DNA of 64,000 bases from Meconema thalassinum (taxonomy: Eukaryota; Arthropoda; Insecta; Orthoptera; Tettigoniidae): assembly GCA_946902985.2 (NCBI GenBank), contig OX336393.1:51705265-51769264 (forward strand), read 5' to 3'. A model generated the notes under the pieces. That model was not told where the DNA came from, ran no database searches, and was given only the letters and a program-made list of their open reading frames with translations. Shown piece after piece: positions 1 to 11,102 of the stretch. A program made the position numbers and the translations under genes. The number at the start of each line of letters is the position of its first letter. Position 1 is the first letter of the stretch.

Positions 1-827
1 TTGGAAACGTAATAACAGTAATGATAAGTTATTTAAAAAGAATCTTCAATTCTAATCTCAGCATGTGTAGGCCTACCCAATATACAAAAAAAAAAAAAAA
101 CATTCCTCTGCAAATCCCAAATTATCAAACGGCTGTCGGTCAATAATTACGGTAGGCCTACGTAATTAATCAATTCGAGGCTAATCGTCAAGTTTCTACC
201 CCCCACAAAGAAAATACCGTATGGTACCGAAACGTATTTTTGTGCAAATATGCGTCCTTTTTTAATTGTTCTGTTTATTAATTTTGAGGTTCGTATTCTT
301 GAATATCAAAATGTGTACGACCAATGAGTGAAAGTGGCAGTGCTCGAAATTAGGCCTAAAAACTGGTGAATGCCTCAACACCAATAAGAACATAGGCTAA
401 AACTCAATTTGGTGTAAATACCGTAATTAGCTCGGCATCATTAATTCCCAAGATATTCCTTCTTTGGTATAACTCGCACCTTCAGACACCTGTATTCAAT
501 TTAATCAGCGTTTCAGCGTATTATTACGTTTCTCCGCGTCTTCCTTACAAAACTAGCCTGGCTTTTAAAACGATAACGCAGCTTATCTGTGCCAAGTACC
601 GTGAAGTACAGGGTGTATTCTGCCTATCCAAGAAAAAATCTTGACTTGTCATTGCAGTTTTATGTCACTAAAATCCATTACTATTTGGAGTGGTTTACGG
701 CTTTAAGCATAGGGACAGCCATTTTCTTGCAACCAAAGTGGGCGAGCCGTTTGGCTTCAACAGCTTGCGCTAGGCAGCGCAGCGAAGGCATCTCCTTCCT
801 TTCTTTCCTCCATGCATCTATGGGCTC
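1..827. other. AT-rich stretch without recognised gene
   Basis: No domain, TIR or tRNA-like boxes are seen. The longest open frame (589-843, 84 codons) has no recognisable motif and is treated as chance. Confidence 0.5.
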
Positions 828-854
828 CTGTAAATTAGTCTAATGTAATATTTT

Positions 855-962
855 CTATATATGTGTCAATTGTGAAACAATTCTCATGCATATCGACCTC
901 AATGCTTCTTTAACTGGTTCAGCTGTGTAGGAGCGAGCCTCTTTATTCCGTTTTGGCGCCAT
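855..962 (-). other. Short ORF, possible helix-turn-helix N-terminus
   Basis: The minus strand reads ATG at 962 for 35 codons. It starts MAPKRNKEARSYTAE and continues with VKEAL, the basic-plus-YT pattern at the start of pipsqueak/pogo-type DNA-binding domains. A plausible splice acceptor (TTTCTTAG) lies just upstream, at the end of the inverted-repeat arm. It is too short for a firm family call and could be chance. Confidence 0.2.
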
Positions 963-967
963 TTCAG

Positions 968-1751
968 CGTCCAACCTAAGAAAAACGTACGTATTGTTAA
1001 GCTCCCACAACTTACAGACGTAACACTATATGCATGTAAGCTTTGTATGCGAATGGTCTGCATCTTACCTCTGACTGGTGTTAAAATGAAACTTATACAA
1101 TGAAACTGCTGTTTATAAGAAATTAAAATCTTCACCACAATTTGTGCGCATTTGTAATTAATAATAAATCCATAAGTAAATGGAAAGCAAATAAATAAAT
1201 AAATAAATAAATTAACTTAAATATGGAAGTAAATAACTAAGAGATAACTAAATAAATAATAAAGTAAATAAGTAGGCTAAATATAATAAGAAGCAAATAG
1301 CAAATAATTAAATAAACAGAATATTAAATAAATGGAAGAGTAGGGAAAATAGTCAAGTTACTCCGTGATATCAAGTAACAGCGTGATAAAGCGTATTTCC
1401 TCTATCACTACGTAGGTTCAATTCCGAAAGTTCTAAACTTTTACCAACAGATGGCAGTAGAAAACAGGAATCCAGGAAGCCCTTGCGTTCTATCTTTGAC
1501 CAACTCAATGAGGTTTAAACAATATATTAACAGAGAGTTGACATTTCAACAAGTGATCCACATCCCGTGAAATCTGTGGTGAAGATTTTAATTTCTTATA
1601 AACAGCAGTTTCATTGTATAAGTTTCATTTTAACACCAGTCAGAGGTAAGATGCAGACCATTCGCATACAAAGCTTACATGCATATAGTGTTACGCATGT
1701 AAGTTGTGTGAGCTTAGCAATACGTACGTTTTTCTTAGGTTGGACGCTGTA
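968..1751. repeat. Inverted repeat, ~180-bp arms, ~425-bp spacer
   Basis: The reverse complement of 968-1143 matches 1568-1751 with few mismatches: both read TGGTGAAGATTTTAATTTC and end in TTCTTAGGTTGGACGCTG. This is why near-identical open frames occur on opposite strands here. The spacer is AT-rich with an (AAAT)n run near 1188-1213. The arms could fold into a long hairpin. Confidence 0.75.
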
Positions 1752-1917
1752 AATTAGTCCAATGTAATATTTTCTATATGTGTGTCAATTGTGAAACAAT
1801 TCTCATGCTTATCTTCCGAGATATCCAACATAGACCTCAATTTTCAATTTCGATTTTCAGCAGTTGGTTGCACTGACGTTATTTTCAAATATGGCCGTGA
1901 GATATTCCGGTATATAC

Positions 1918-2003
1918 GGAGAGGAGCCCGGCACAAGTAAGTGGAAGCAAAGCCTGTCTCAGCTGGGGTCCCGTTGTCGCCAACCTACGTCCCACTAGAT
2001 GTG
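1918..2003 (-). mobile_element. 5'-end fragment of CAT-tailed retroelement
   Basis: The reverse complement matches the 5' region of the elements at 15380, 42393 and 48527 (CACATCTAGTGGGACGT, then GCTTCCACTTACTTGTGC). Only about 85 bases remain, with no 3' tail. Confidence 0.65.
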
Positions 2004-2340
2004 AGCCGCTGTGTTTTAGAATCCCAGATGATGTGGAAGAGAACAGGGGCTAACCGTGGGAAGTGTGGTAGGGAAGATGTCCTGGAGTAGATTGGGGCAA
2101 GTCGTTTTTAATGCGAGATCAGATGGTAGCGCACATGATGGGCGGTCGTGCAGGCTTCATGTGTGAGATACATATCGTGATGTGAACAACGTGAGGTAAA
2201 TATGAGGGCCATCTCTGTGTTGGCGCTCGGTTCAACTTTCACTGCGGCTCTTTTGAAGACTCCTTGACAGCTAAAAGTGCAACTTCCCCTTAACCCTTTA
2301 TAGGGCAAAACTATTATTTTACGTTTATTACATTTTAATA

Positions 2341-4529
2341 CAGTGGAACGCGGCTAATTCGAACTTCTATAATTCGAAATCTTTAATTCGAATTTTTCCC
2401 TCGGTCCCTAGCATTTTATATACCGTACAATCAATGGTTAAAAATCGTGGTTAATTCGAATTATACTTTGGATAATTCGAAGTTTTTAGTGTAAAAAGCT
2501 GATCGGAAGGCAAACAGTTGGGTCAGTTCCCGAAAAAACTGTTCCGAGTGCATCCCAAGCAACAAACCACATCACAGAGCTAAAGCGTTTTTTTTAGTAG
2601 AAATGACGTAAGTGATTCTGTTTTCCGTTACTTAAATTTGTTAGATTCTTTTGTGATGGCTGAGAGACTTCATTGTAGAAAACAGGTACAAATCTCAAAC
2701 ATTTTTGAAAAACAGTAGATTTCTCTAAGACGTAACTAGATTTCTGGATTACTACTGTCGTTAAATAGCTAAATAGCGCATTTCGGTTTTATTTTTCCAT
2801 TTGAAATTTTGGAGGTTATTTACGATACAGTCTTTATAAAGTACCGTTGTCTGTTAATCTGCTTTGTTGAACGTAAATCATTATGTAAACGTAATACAAT
2901 GTACTTTCTCTACCATTTTCAAAGAACTTTCTTAATTCGAAGTTTTGGATAATTCGATTTTTAGCCTATTTTCAATTTTGAAAAAATAGGCTTATGAGAT
3001 CACCTTTTGTCCGTGTGTGTGTGCGTGTGTGTGTGTGTGTGTGATTCGTGTGTGTGTCCCCCCCTAATAAAATCTAAACGGCTGGAGCGATTTCAATGAA
3101 ACTCGGAAAGTTCATAGCACTATTCCCGGCGACCTCGACGGTGTCCTTCAAATTTTGTTATGACTCACCAATCCAACATGGCGGCTGTGCGAAATATTTC
3201 ACCAGCATTCAATATCTCCGAAACTATTACCGATATTACCCTGACATTTTCTATGGTGATAGAGGGAACTACTATAAGTTCACTTATGTGACTTTTGAAA
3301 ATCTGGTAACTACAAAACCAACATGGCGGCCAAGCGAATTTGCGACTTTTAAATAGACATTTCTCGCGATTTGACCAACCAAACGCAATGAAACTTGGTA
3401 CAGTATATGTTTATATACATTGTAATGCACCGACATCTAACTTCGTTCAATTGTTTACATAATCACAAGATGGCGGATGTGCGAAATATTTCACCGGCAT
3501 TCTATATCTCTGAAACTATTAGCGGTAAAACCCTGAAATTTTGTACGGAGATAAAGGGCACTACTGGAAGTCCATCTATAAGACTTTCAAAAACCGATTA
3601 ACTACAAAACGAACATGGCGGCCAAGCGAATTTGAACATTTTAAATAGACCTTTCTCGCGATTTAATGTTCCAAGCGCACTGAAACCTGACACAGGAAAT
3701 ATTTATATACATTGTAATCCACTGGTATCTAATTTAGTTCAATTGTTTACATAACCTCAAGATGGCGGCAGTGCGAATTTTAAAATTAAGATTTTATTTA
3801 TTGTGATGTAGTCATGCGATCGAAGTGAAAGTTTGAATAATGAACCTACGCAATAATTTTCCTTTAATGGTACATGACTCTATGGCCTATACATTTAACA
3901 ATCCAACATGGCGACCATCCGAAATATTTAGACGATACTGAATATCTACGAATCTATTTTAGCAATCAAACTGCATTTTTTAACGTTCATAGGGGCTATG
4001 AACTTAAGTTCACCTATAGGACTTAAAATAACCTGGTGATCACAAATCCGACATGGCGGTGACGCGAATTATAAATATTCACATGGACGTTTCTCGCAAT
4101 TTAACCATCCGCGTGCAGTGAAACTTGGTGCAGTAAATCCTTATACGAATGTTAATCCACTGGTATCTAATTTATTTCAATTGTTTCCATAACCTCAAGA
4201 TGGCAGCTGTGAAAAATTTTAAAATCTCCTTGTTTTTTCTTGTGTCCTAATTATGCGATTGAAGTTTGAATACTACACGTTCACAATCATCTGCATGTAA
4301 CAGTACATAACTCTAGGACCTACATATATAAAATTCAACATGGCAACCATCCGAAATATTTAGTCGGTTCTCAATATCTACGAATCTATTACAGCAATCA
4401 AACTGAAATTGTGTATGTTGATAGCGGCAATTAACATAAGTAGGATATATGAAAATAGGCTGTATAGTTCTTCACGGAACTACTTGTTTTTACTGGTCCC
4501 TTGAGGTTCGAATTATCCAAATTCAAGTG
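2341..4529 (+). mobile_element. Tigger/pogo-like DNA transposon split by another element
   Basis: The left end reads CAGTGGAACGCGGCTAATTC. The right end, reverse-complemented, reads CACTTGAATTTGGATAATTC. Both continue into GAAC and both are bordered by TA (2339-2340 and 4530-4531), as for Tigger/pogo elements. Internal TAATTCGAA words recur near both ends. Without the insertion at 2963-4486 the element is about 0.66 kb and non-autonomous. The flanks also share ACATTTTAAT, so TA is not the only possible target duplication. Confidence 0.6.
2963..4486 (+). mobile_element. Helentron-like non-autonomous element A1
   Basis: The 5' end AGCCTATTTTC follows a T run and pairs with a nearby inverted copy to form a hairpin. 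It is followed by TTATGAGATCACC, a (GT)n tract at about 3013-3050, and repeated units of about 292 bp; motif starts at 3178, 3470 and 3762 contain ATGGCGG. The 3' end has GAAAATAGGCT at 4451-4461, inverted relative to the 5' terminus, then a small hairpin (GTTC TTCACG GAAC) and ACTTGTTTT. This matches the DINE-1/HINE plan of subterminal inverted repeats, microsatellite, tandem repeats, 3' stem-loop and T-rich target. It interrupts the Tigger-like element. Confidence 0.65.
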
Positions 4530-4531
4530 TA

Positions 4532-4906
4532 CATTTTAATTATTATAATTATCAATAATATTATTTTTGTTTCTCTAATTTTAATGTTTATGTAAGTTAT
4601 TTATTTTTAATTTTCAATCTATGTACTTATAGATTTAATTTGGTATGTTTATTGAATTATTAAATTAACTAATTTCAAATTGATTTTTACAGTTATTTTC
4701 ATATTTTTTTATAGTTATGTTTATTATTTAAACTTTTATATTTCTTTGATTACTGTAATTTTTGTATAATTTTCATTTCTTGATTTATATTTGATTTTTA
4801 CACTTTACTTGTTAATGGTTTTTAGTTTTAAAATGTTATCCAACGCGTATATAATACTTCGGCGTGGAAATTCAAGGTTGATAATGCCCCTAAATGAAGC
4901 ACCAAA
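4532..4906. other. AT-rich spacer
   Basis: Low-complexity AT-rich sequence with TTATTTT/AATTTT runs and no supported feature. Confidence 0.6.
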
Positions 4907-5199
4907 GCGGCTTCAGTGGCGTTGTCGGTAGCATGCTGATCTGCAATGCCCAAGATCAAGGGTCCAAACCCGGCCAAAGTCGTCGGATTTCTTTTAAGGG
5001 GATGTAAAGCCGGCTCGCCCATGTCATGAATTTATGGCACGTAAAAGAACCTACCGGTACCACTGCAATTGGTAGTGTTTAGCAAAATTTGTAGGTTATA
5101 TTTGGCTAGTTAGAAACGCTCTATCAAGTTCCAACGTTCGCCGCTAGGTATTAGTGGCAGTGGCATCTGGTAGCCAAAGTTGGAACTACTTGTTGGGAG
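4907..5199 (+). mobile_element. tRNA-derived SINE, family S1 (3'-truncated)
   Basis: The head GCGGCTTCAGTGGCGTTGTC (A-box region) is followed about 50 bases later by GGGTCCAAACCCGG (B-box region), then body words CATGTCATGAATTTATGGC, AAGTTCCAACGTTCGCCGC and TTGGAACTACTTG shared with the copies at 10052, 49559 and 59584. The terminal tail of full copies is absent. Confidence 0.8.
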
Positions 5200-5610
5200 C
5201 CCTCTGGCGTTCAATCAAAATTACCCTGCTCTGGCCATTGGCTGCGATTCATATATAATAAAATGAAACACCAACAACAAGATTAGTATAATTATTGGCT
5301 GCAGAGAAGCGTTTTCATTGCAAATGTGAGAAATATGGCTCGACTTGGTTTCTAACTGTGCGGAGCCTCAGAGGCTAAGATGAAAGAAGTGACGAGAATG
5401 AGAAGATGCGTGGCCGTCATTAAAAAATGTAAACGAGTAGAAAGGCAATATTGCAGATCATCCATCAATGTTAACCTGGTGACAGCTGCTTTCACAACAT
5501 TGGTGATTTGACGTGCCAATTATAGTCCTTTGCCCATGGCTTCCCTCTACAGAGTGCTGACAGCCTCTTGGCAGCACCAAGGACAAGTGCAGCCAACAGC
5601 TTTTCCCAGC
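5200..5610. other. Unassigned spacer before the minisatellite
   Basis: Mixed-composition sequence without recognisable motif or long open frame. Confidence 0.5.
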
Positions 5611-7340
5611 AAGTCACTAAGTACCGAACTAAAGTCGACAAGAAGTCACTATGTACAGAGCTAAAGTCGATAAGAAGACACCAAGTACGGAGCTAAAGTC
5701 GACGAGAAGTCGCTAAGTACGGAGCTATGGTCGACGAGAAGTCGCTAAGTACGGAGCTATGGTCGACGAGAAGTCGCTAAGTACGGATCTAAGGTCGACG
5801 AGAAGTCGCTAAGTACGGATCTAAGGTCGACGAGAAGTCGCTATGTACGGATCTAAGGTCGACGAGAAGTCGCTATGTACGGAGCTAAGGTCGACGAGAA
5901 GTCGCTAAGTACGGAGCTAAGGTCGACGAGAAGTCGCTAAGTACGGAGCTAAGGTCGACGAGAAGTCGCTAAGTACGGAGCTAAGGTCGACGAGAAGTCG
6001 CTAAGTACGGAGCTAAGGTCGACGAGAAGTCGCTAAGTACGGAGCTAAGATCGACGAGAAGTCGCTAAGTACGGAGCTAAGATCGACGAGAAGTCGCTAA
6101 GTACGGAGCTAAGGTCGACGAGAAGTCGCTAAGTACGGAGCTAAGGTCGACGAGAAGTCGCTAAGTACGGAGCTTAAGTCGACGAGAAGTCGCTAAGTAC
6201 GGAGCTTAAGTCGACGAGAAGTCGCTAAGTACGGAGCTTAAGTCGACGAGAAGTCGCTAAGTACGGAGCTTAAGTCGACGAGAAGTCGCTAAGTACGGAG
6301 CTTAAGTCGACGAGAAGTCGCTAAGTACGGAGCTTAAGTCGACGAGAAGTCGCTAAGTACGGAGCTATGGTCGACGAGAAGTCGCTAAGTACGGAGCTAT
6401 GGTCGACGAGAAGTCGCTAAGTACGGAGCTATGGTCGACGAGAAGTCGCTAAGTACGGAGCTATGGTCGACGAGAAGTCGCTAAGTACGGAGCTATGGTC
6501 GACGAGAAGTCGCTAAGTACGGAGCTATGGTCGACGAGAAGTCGCTAAGTACGGAGCTATGGTCGACGAGAAGTCGCTAAGTACGGAGCTATGGTCGACG
6601 AGAAGTCGCTAAGTACGGAGCTATGGTCGACGAGAAGTCGCTAAGTACGGAGCTATGGTCGACGAGAAGTCGCTAAGTACGGAGCTATGGTCGACGAGAA
6701 GTCGCTAAGTACGGAGCTATGGTCGACGAGAAGTCGCTAAGTACGGAGCTATGGTCGACGAGAAGTCGCTAAGTACGGAGCTATGGTCGACGAGAAGTCG
6801 CTAAGTACGGAGCTATGGTCGACGAGAAGTCGCTAAGTACGGAGCTATGGTCGACGAGAAGTCGCTAAGTACGGAGCTATGGTCGACGAGAAGTCGCTAA
6901 GTACGGGGCTATGGTCGACGAGGAGTCGCTAAGTACGGGGCTATGGTCGACGAGGAGTCGCTAAGTACGGGGCTATGGTCGACGAGGAGTCGCTAAGTAC
7001 GGGGCTATGGTCGACCAGGAGTCGCTAAGTACGGGGCTATGGTCGACCAGGAGTCGCTAAGTACGGGGCTATGGTCGACCAGGAGTCGCTAAGTACGGGG
7101 CTATGGTCGACCAGGAGTCGCTAAGTACGGGGCTATGGTCGACCAGGAGTCGCTAAGTACGGGGCTATGGTCGACCAGGAGTCGCTAAGTACGGGGCTAT
7201 GGTCGACCAGGAGTCGCTAAGTACGGGGCTATGGTCGACCAGGAGTCGCTAAGTACGGGGCTATGGTCGACCAGGAGTCGCTAAGTACGGGGCTAAAGTC
7301 GACGAGGAGTCGCTAAGTACAGAGCTAAAGTCGACAAGAA
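5611..7340 (+). repeat. 32-bp minisatellite array (~54 units)
   Basis: The unit contains GTCGACGAGAAGTCGCTAAG then TACGGAGCTA plus two variable bases. Successive GGAGCTATGG starts are 32 apart (6361, 6393). Variants form blocks: AAG-type at about 5650-6170, TTAAG-type at about 6170-6360, ATGG-type at about 6360-6900, then GGGGCT with CGACGAGG and later CGACCAGG at about 6900-7290. Both edges are degenerate while the core is nearly uniform. Since 32 is not a multiple of 3 and the unit carries CTAAGT, every frame is stopped; it is not coding. Confidence 0.95.
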
Positions 7341-7780
7341 CATGGACTTCAGAGGTTAGAGCCAAGAATACTAGCCACTACACCACGTGGTGGTCTATAA
7401 CCTGGAACACTGGGGTGACAGGAAAGAAGCAATACTAACCTCTACACTACAAGGTGGGCGTGTACTGTACTTTTCAGAGCGGAGTCATGAGTCTTGAGAG
7501 AGTAGAGGGATTAGCTGCTGAATTGTGTATGCCCTACCTGTTGAAGCAGTAGAGGAACGATGGCTCAATCAATCAGAATGAAGAGCAAGAAGGTGTATCG
7601 TGTGGTATCGGCAGATTTACGAGCGCCAGCTGGATCCAGCCAATGAAGAGGAGATTTATCGCTGGGAGTAGCGCCTTGCGCCCTGTCTCCAACTCGGTCT
7701 CTCATTGGGAGGCGCAAAAACCAGTCTGATGCTCAATATTATTGGGACTAGTGAGGAATTTAGAGCCGACTCTGCCTAGA
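7341..7780. other. Unassigned spacer after the minisatellite
   Basis: There is a small palindrome CACCACGTGGTG near 7381. No gene or known repeat is supported. Confidence 0.45.
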
Positions 7781-8628
7781 AATGATGATGATGATGGTGT
7801 ACTAAGGGGCCTAACATCTAGGTTATCAGCCCCTAATGGTTTGGGTCATTGCGAAAATGACAATGAAATGGAAACCATAACGAAATTTAAGCTGGACTGA
7901 AAATACAGACAAAATGGAACTCAGATTGAAATGGTTCACAAAATGTAGAGTGGAAATGCTTACAAAAGGTAATTTCGAAGGAAAATACTCACAAAAGGAA
8001 TTTAAATTGAAAAATACGCACAAAATGTAGTATAGGTTCAAAATATTTACAAAATTCAATGTAGATTCGAAATACTCAATAAATGCAATTGATATTCAAA
8101 ATACTTACAAAATTGAGTTGAGGTTCAAAATACGTACAAAATGCAATTGAAATTGAAAATGCATATAAATGTATGGTAGATTGGAAATACTCATAATATG
8201 TGGAAGCCCGCGATTCAAGATACTGTACTTACAAAATGCAATGCAGATTGAAAATATTTACCAAAATGTGGTTAAGATTGAAAATATTCACAAAATGTAA
8301 TTAAGAAACACAAGGAGGGGGGGGGGGGTATTCACAAAAACAGGGCGGGAATCTTAAAGAGAAAAGAAACTATAATGAAAAGAAAAAGAAGGCTGATCCC
8401 TGGAAGAATGAGGGACAGGAAAGATGAGAAGAGTTAATTACGGTGGGAAAGGAAGAGACTCCCTAGGCCTCGGATACCCTAATACCGTCGGGGCAGGAAG
8501 AGAACAAGAGTTAACCAAGAGAGGTCGATAGGAAGGAAGACAGAGAGGAGCCGGCACAAGTAAGTGGAAGCGATGCCGGACTCAGCTGGGGTCCCGTAGT
8601 CGCCAATTCACGTCCCACTTGATGTGAT
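7781..8628 (-). mobile_element. CAT-tailed retroelement, minisatellite-bearing type
   Basis: On the minus strand it starts near 8628 with CACATCAAGTGGGACGTG, runs through the shared GCTTCCACTTACTTGTGC region, and then a degenerate array of about 30-bp units (TTTGTGAGTATTTTCAATCT-like) at about 7870-8310. It ends in the hairpin GGGGCTGATAACCTAGATGT plus TAGGCCCC and an (ATC)n tail at 7782-7795. A G run lies at 8317-8329. No ORF is supported; it is non-autonomous. Confidence 0.75.
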
Positions 8629-8689
8629 TCCCTGAGAGAGCCTAAAAATGTAATTGTGATCTCAAAGTTCAGCCTTGTGGGGAAAAACC

Positions 8690-9135
8690 TGTGAAGTGAT
8701 GAGTTCGATTCCCGCCTGAGCTGTCCCTGAAGTGGTTTTCCGTGGTGTCCCACTTCTACTCCATGCAAATACCGGGATGACTCCTTACTTAAGACCACGG
8801 CCACCTACACAGTGACACAAGGCCCCCTCGTAGCGTAGTGGTTAGCGTTCTTGGCTGTAGCCCCGGAGATCTGGATCCTATTCCCGTCTCTGCCAAAAAA
8901 TTCTGGCATTTGGGCTAGAACTTGGTTCACTCAGCCATCCTGGAAAGGGTTTTCCGTGGTTCCCTTCTCTTACTCCAGGAAATGCTGGGATGGTCCCTAA
9001 CTTAAGGCCACGGCCGACTCCTTCCCAATCCTATCACACCAATACAGTCACCACAATTACACAGGTTATCACACAAATTACACACACCCAAATATACGGG
9101 GCTATATGAGCACGATGCAACTAAGACCCTAACTG
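8690..9135 (+). mobile_element. Two tandem S2-family SINE copies
   Basis: The first, at 8690-8815, is 5'-damaged and keeps GAGTTCGATTCCCGCC and CTTAAGACCACGGCC. The second, at 8821-9135, starts CGTAGCGTAGTGGTTAGCG (A box), has a degraded B box (GATCTGGATCC), then the body CTTAAGGCCACGGCC. It finishes in the tail ACAGGTTATCACAC...ACACACCCAAATATACGGGG that S1 SINEs also carry. Confidence 0.75.
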
Positions 9136-9253
9136 AATCAAGAACAAGAAAGAATTTTGAGAAGATAGGAAATAAAGAGACAAATTAAACCTCCCGGGGA
9201 ATTCTGGGCCGCTTCCTTTCATCGCATTGCCCAGTTTCATTAATCTTCACTGC

Positions 9254-9612
9254 TTGTCGCAGTGGGTGAGTGGTTATCGTGTCAGACTACCAACCCCAAG
9301 CTTGCAGGTTCGTCCTGGCCATGGTAAGGAATTTCTTAAAGGCGAAAAAAATCACGGCACGCATGCGATACGTTGTTGGTATGTTAAAGAACCCATTTGA
9401 TTCAGTAGGGCGTGTTCATAATGGCAAAATTAATCTCTGGATTTTCCGTCTGCACAAAGTTCCTCCTTTCTCTACTAGAAAGCGCTATAGTGTCAAGGAG
9501 CTTAGATATCTAACATCCTAGACTTTCATAGTGCTCCAAGGAACAACAAAATTCGACATGCAAGCTGCCGTCTGTGCGTCAAATTACAAGGCCATACAAT
9601 ATTATTATCAAT
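9254..9612 (+). mobile_element. tRNA-derived SINE, family S3, (ATT)n tail
   Basis: The A-box region GTGAGTGGTTATCGTGTCAG is followed by GCAGGTTCGTCC (B box). The body CACGGCACGCATGCGATAC, AGAAAGCGCTATAGTGTC and ACAAAATTCGACATGCAAGC is shared with the copy at 27342. It ends in a short ATT-rich tail. Confidence 0.75.
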
Positions 9613-10051
9613 CTTCACTCACTTCATCCATCATTAATTCGTCTGTTGAGCTTCCCGTCAAAAAGGGTATCTGACCGTAAAAACCATTCGCCACATATTG
9701 ACTAGTATGTAAAAAGAACGTTATTCAGCCAGTCAACATAATTATAATAGAGATCTGTCTGCGTTCTAGCCTGCTTTCCCAAGATTGCAGGATCAAATTC
9801 CGGCGCAGTGAGTTGGCATTTCAGCGTGTGCGAATAGATTTAGTAGATTTACTGGCACGTTAAAGATCCCCTTCGGGACAAAACCAGGGACGGTATCTTC
9901 TGACAAGCCACGCTTCCGGCCGCAGTTTCATTCATCTCGCATCCCTACGCGTAGGTCGCCCCCGGGAAGGACCTGCACTCGGTCTCTCAGGAAGCCACAC
10001 GACCAAAAACTATTTTTTAAAAATTCAAATCAGCCTATTCGTCCCATTGGG
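9613..10051. other. Spacer with a degraded SINE-like piece
   Basis: At about 9765-10000 there is CAGGATCAAATTCCGG (B-box-like), then CTGGCACGTTAAAGATCC and CTCGGTCTCTCAGG. The family is uncertain; the rest is unassigned. Confidence 0.35.
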
Positions 10052-10299
10052 GCGGCTTCGGTAGCGTAGTGGGTAGCATGCTGAGCTTCTATGCCCAAGG
10101 TCGCGGGTTCAAACCCGGCCGAAGACGTTGGATTTTTTGAAAGCGTTAAAAATCCCTCAGTATGCTTTCCTTCGGAAGGGAAGTAAAGCCGGCGGTCCCA
10201 TGTAATAGATTTATGGCATGTTAAAGAACCTTCCACTAACTACACTTGTGTGAAGCCAAAAGTTGTAGGTTAGGTTTCAATGTTCGGCATCGGGCGCTG

Positions 10300-11102
10300 C
10301 ACAGTGGGTCAAAATCTAGGAGGACAAAATTATTTATTTTCATAATTAAGAAATCAAAATGTATAACTTCTACAGCATTCTCATATAATTGCCGCTCACT
10401 ATTCTGGGATATAAACGCATCTTAGTGTAAATCTGTCACCACTGTTCGAGCAGTCTGAATTGGAGGGTGAATGTAAGTGGCTGTGGTTTGGTTGTCTTTG
10501 TGGTTAGTGTGATGCTTTAAGATGGAACATGCAGCTGAAGGTATGATCTTTGTAACGTGTTTCAGTTATTAATGGGCGTAATTGTTACGTAATTTTAGCT
10601 ATATTTGCATTATAGGTATAATATTTAACCAATATTTTTAAAATGATATTTTCACATAGATTTTTAGTATGTCGCGTCACTCTGCGTTCTACTTAATGTT
10701 AAAATGTAGATAAAGTCTTGTAGTTTACGCCTGTTACAAGATTTATTGCATATTTTTGCAACTTAGGTAGTTATTTTACGTTTTAGAAGATTCCGCGCTA
10801 CCAGTTCTCACACGTTTACAACGGTTTGAAGCACTGGGTACGACGATTATGTCAATAGTGGAACTTAGTGACTTTGTTAAAAGTAAATTAGGCGTAGAAA
10901 ATTGTTCTGAAGAGATAACTGAATGCTCAATCCAACTCTTAGTCATAGACAATTTCTTGCATGTGTAGACGTAGCTTTAAAAAGGTCTTAACTGATGTTT
11001 ATTATGAAGTAAACAAATTATATACGTTGCTTTCACTCTAAATTCATGATTAAAACGTAAAAATATGTTTGTCCCCCTAGATTTCGATTTTGAACCACTG
11101 TG
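10300..11102. mobile_element. hAT-like TIR element inside the S1 SINE
   Basis: The left end reads CACAGTGGGTCAAAATCTAG. The right end, reverse-complemented, reads CACAGTGGTTCAAAATCGAA, and both then reach AGG(G)GGACAAA. The CAGTGG start and the interruption of an otherwise continuous SINE support a DNA transposon. The duplicated SINE bases are only clearly GCGCTG (8 bp with one mismatch at best), so hAT membership is inferred. It holds a possible two-exon ORF. Confidence 0.6.
10522..10968 (+). CDS. Hypothetical two-exon mini-ORF in the TIR element
   Basis: An ATG at 10522 opens six codons plus one base (MEHAAE). A GTATG donor follows at 10541, and a pyrimidine-rich TTTTACGTTTTAG acceptor ends at 10786. 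Joining keeps the frame open to TAG at 10966-10968, giving about 66 residues. The second exon is acidic and leucine-rich, with words LPVLTRLQRFEALG and VELSDFVKSKLGV. No known domain is recognised. It may be a captured host exon, a transposon protein fragment or chance; the splice signals are only plausible. Confidence 0.3.

Larger units (their letters stand above)
828..1840. repeat. Direct repeat pair around an inverted repeat
   Basis: A segment at 828-901 recurs in the same orientation at 1748-1840, both containing TTTCTATATRTGTGTCAATT and a shared GACCTCAAT end. The second copy has about 20 extra bases before that end. The pair flanks the inverted repeat 968-1143/1568-1751, so the unit looks like a decayed mobile element or a duplicated locus. 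Its family is not recognised. Confidence 0.6.

Noticed and set aside
5611..7340. CRISPR-like regular repeat
   Set aside because: Units are head-to-tail 32-mers with no unique spacers; this is a eukaryotic minisatellite.
8511..8804. 97-codon minus-strand ORF as a gene
   Set aside because: It overlaps a CAT-tailed element and an S2 SINE and has no domain.
10052..10125. Functional tRNA gene
   Set aside because: A and B boxes are present, but the cloverleaf is not maintained and the sequence continues into a SINE body; the same applies to all other tRNA-like heads.
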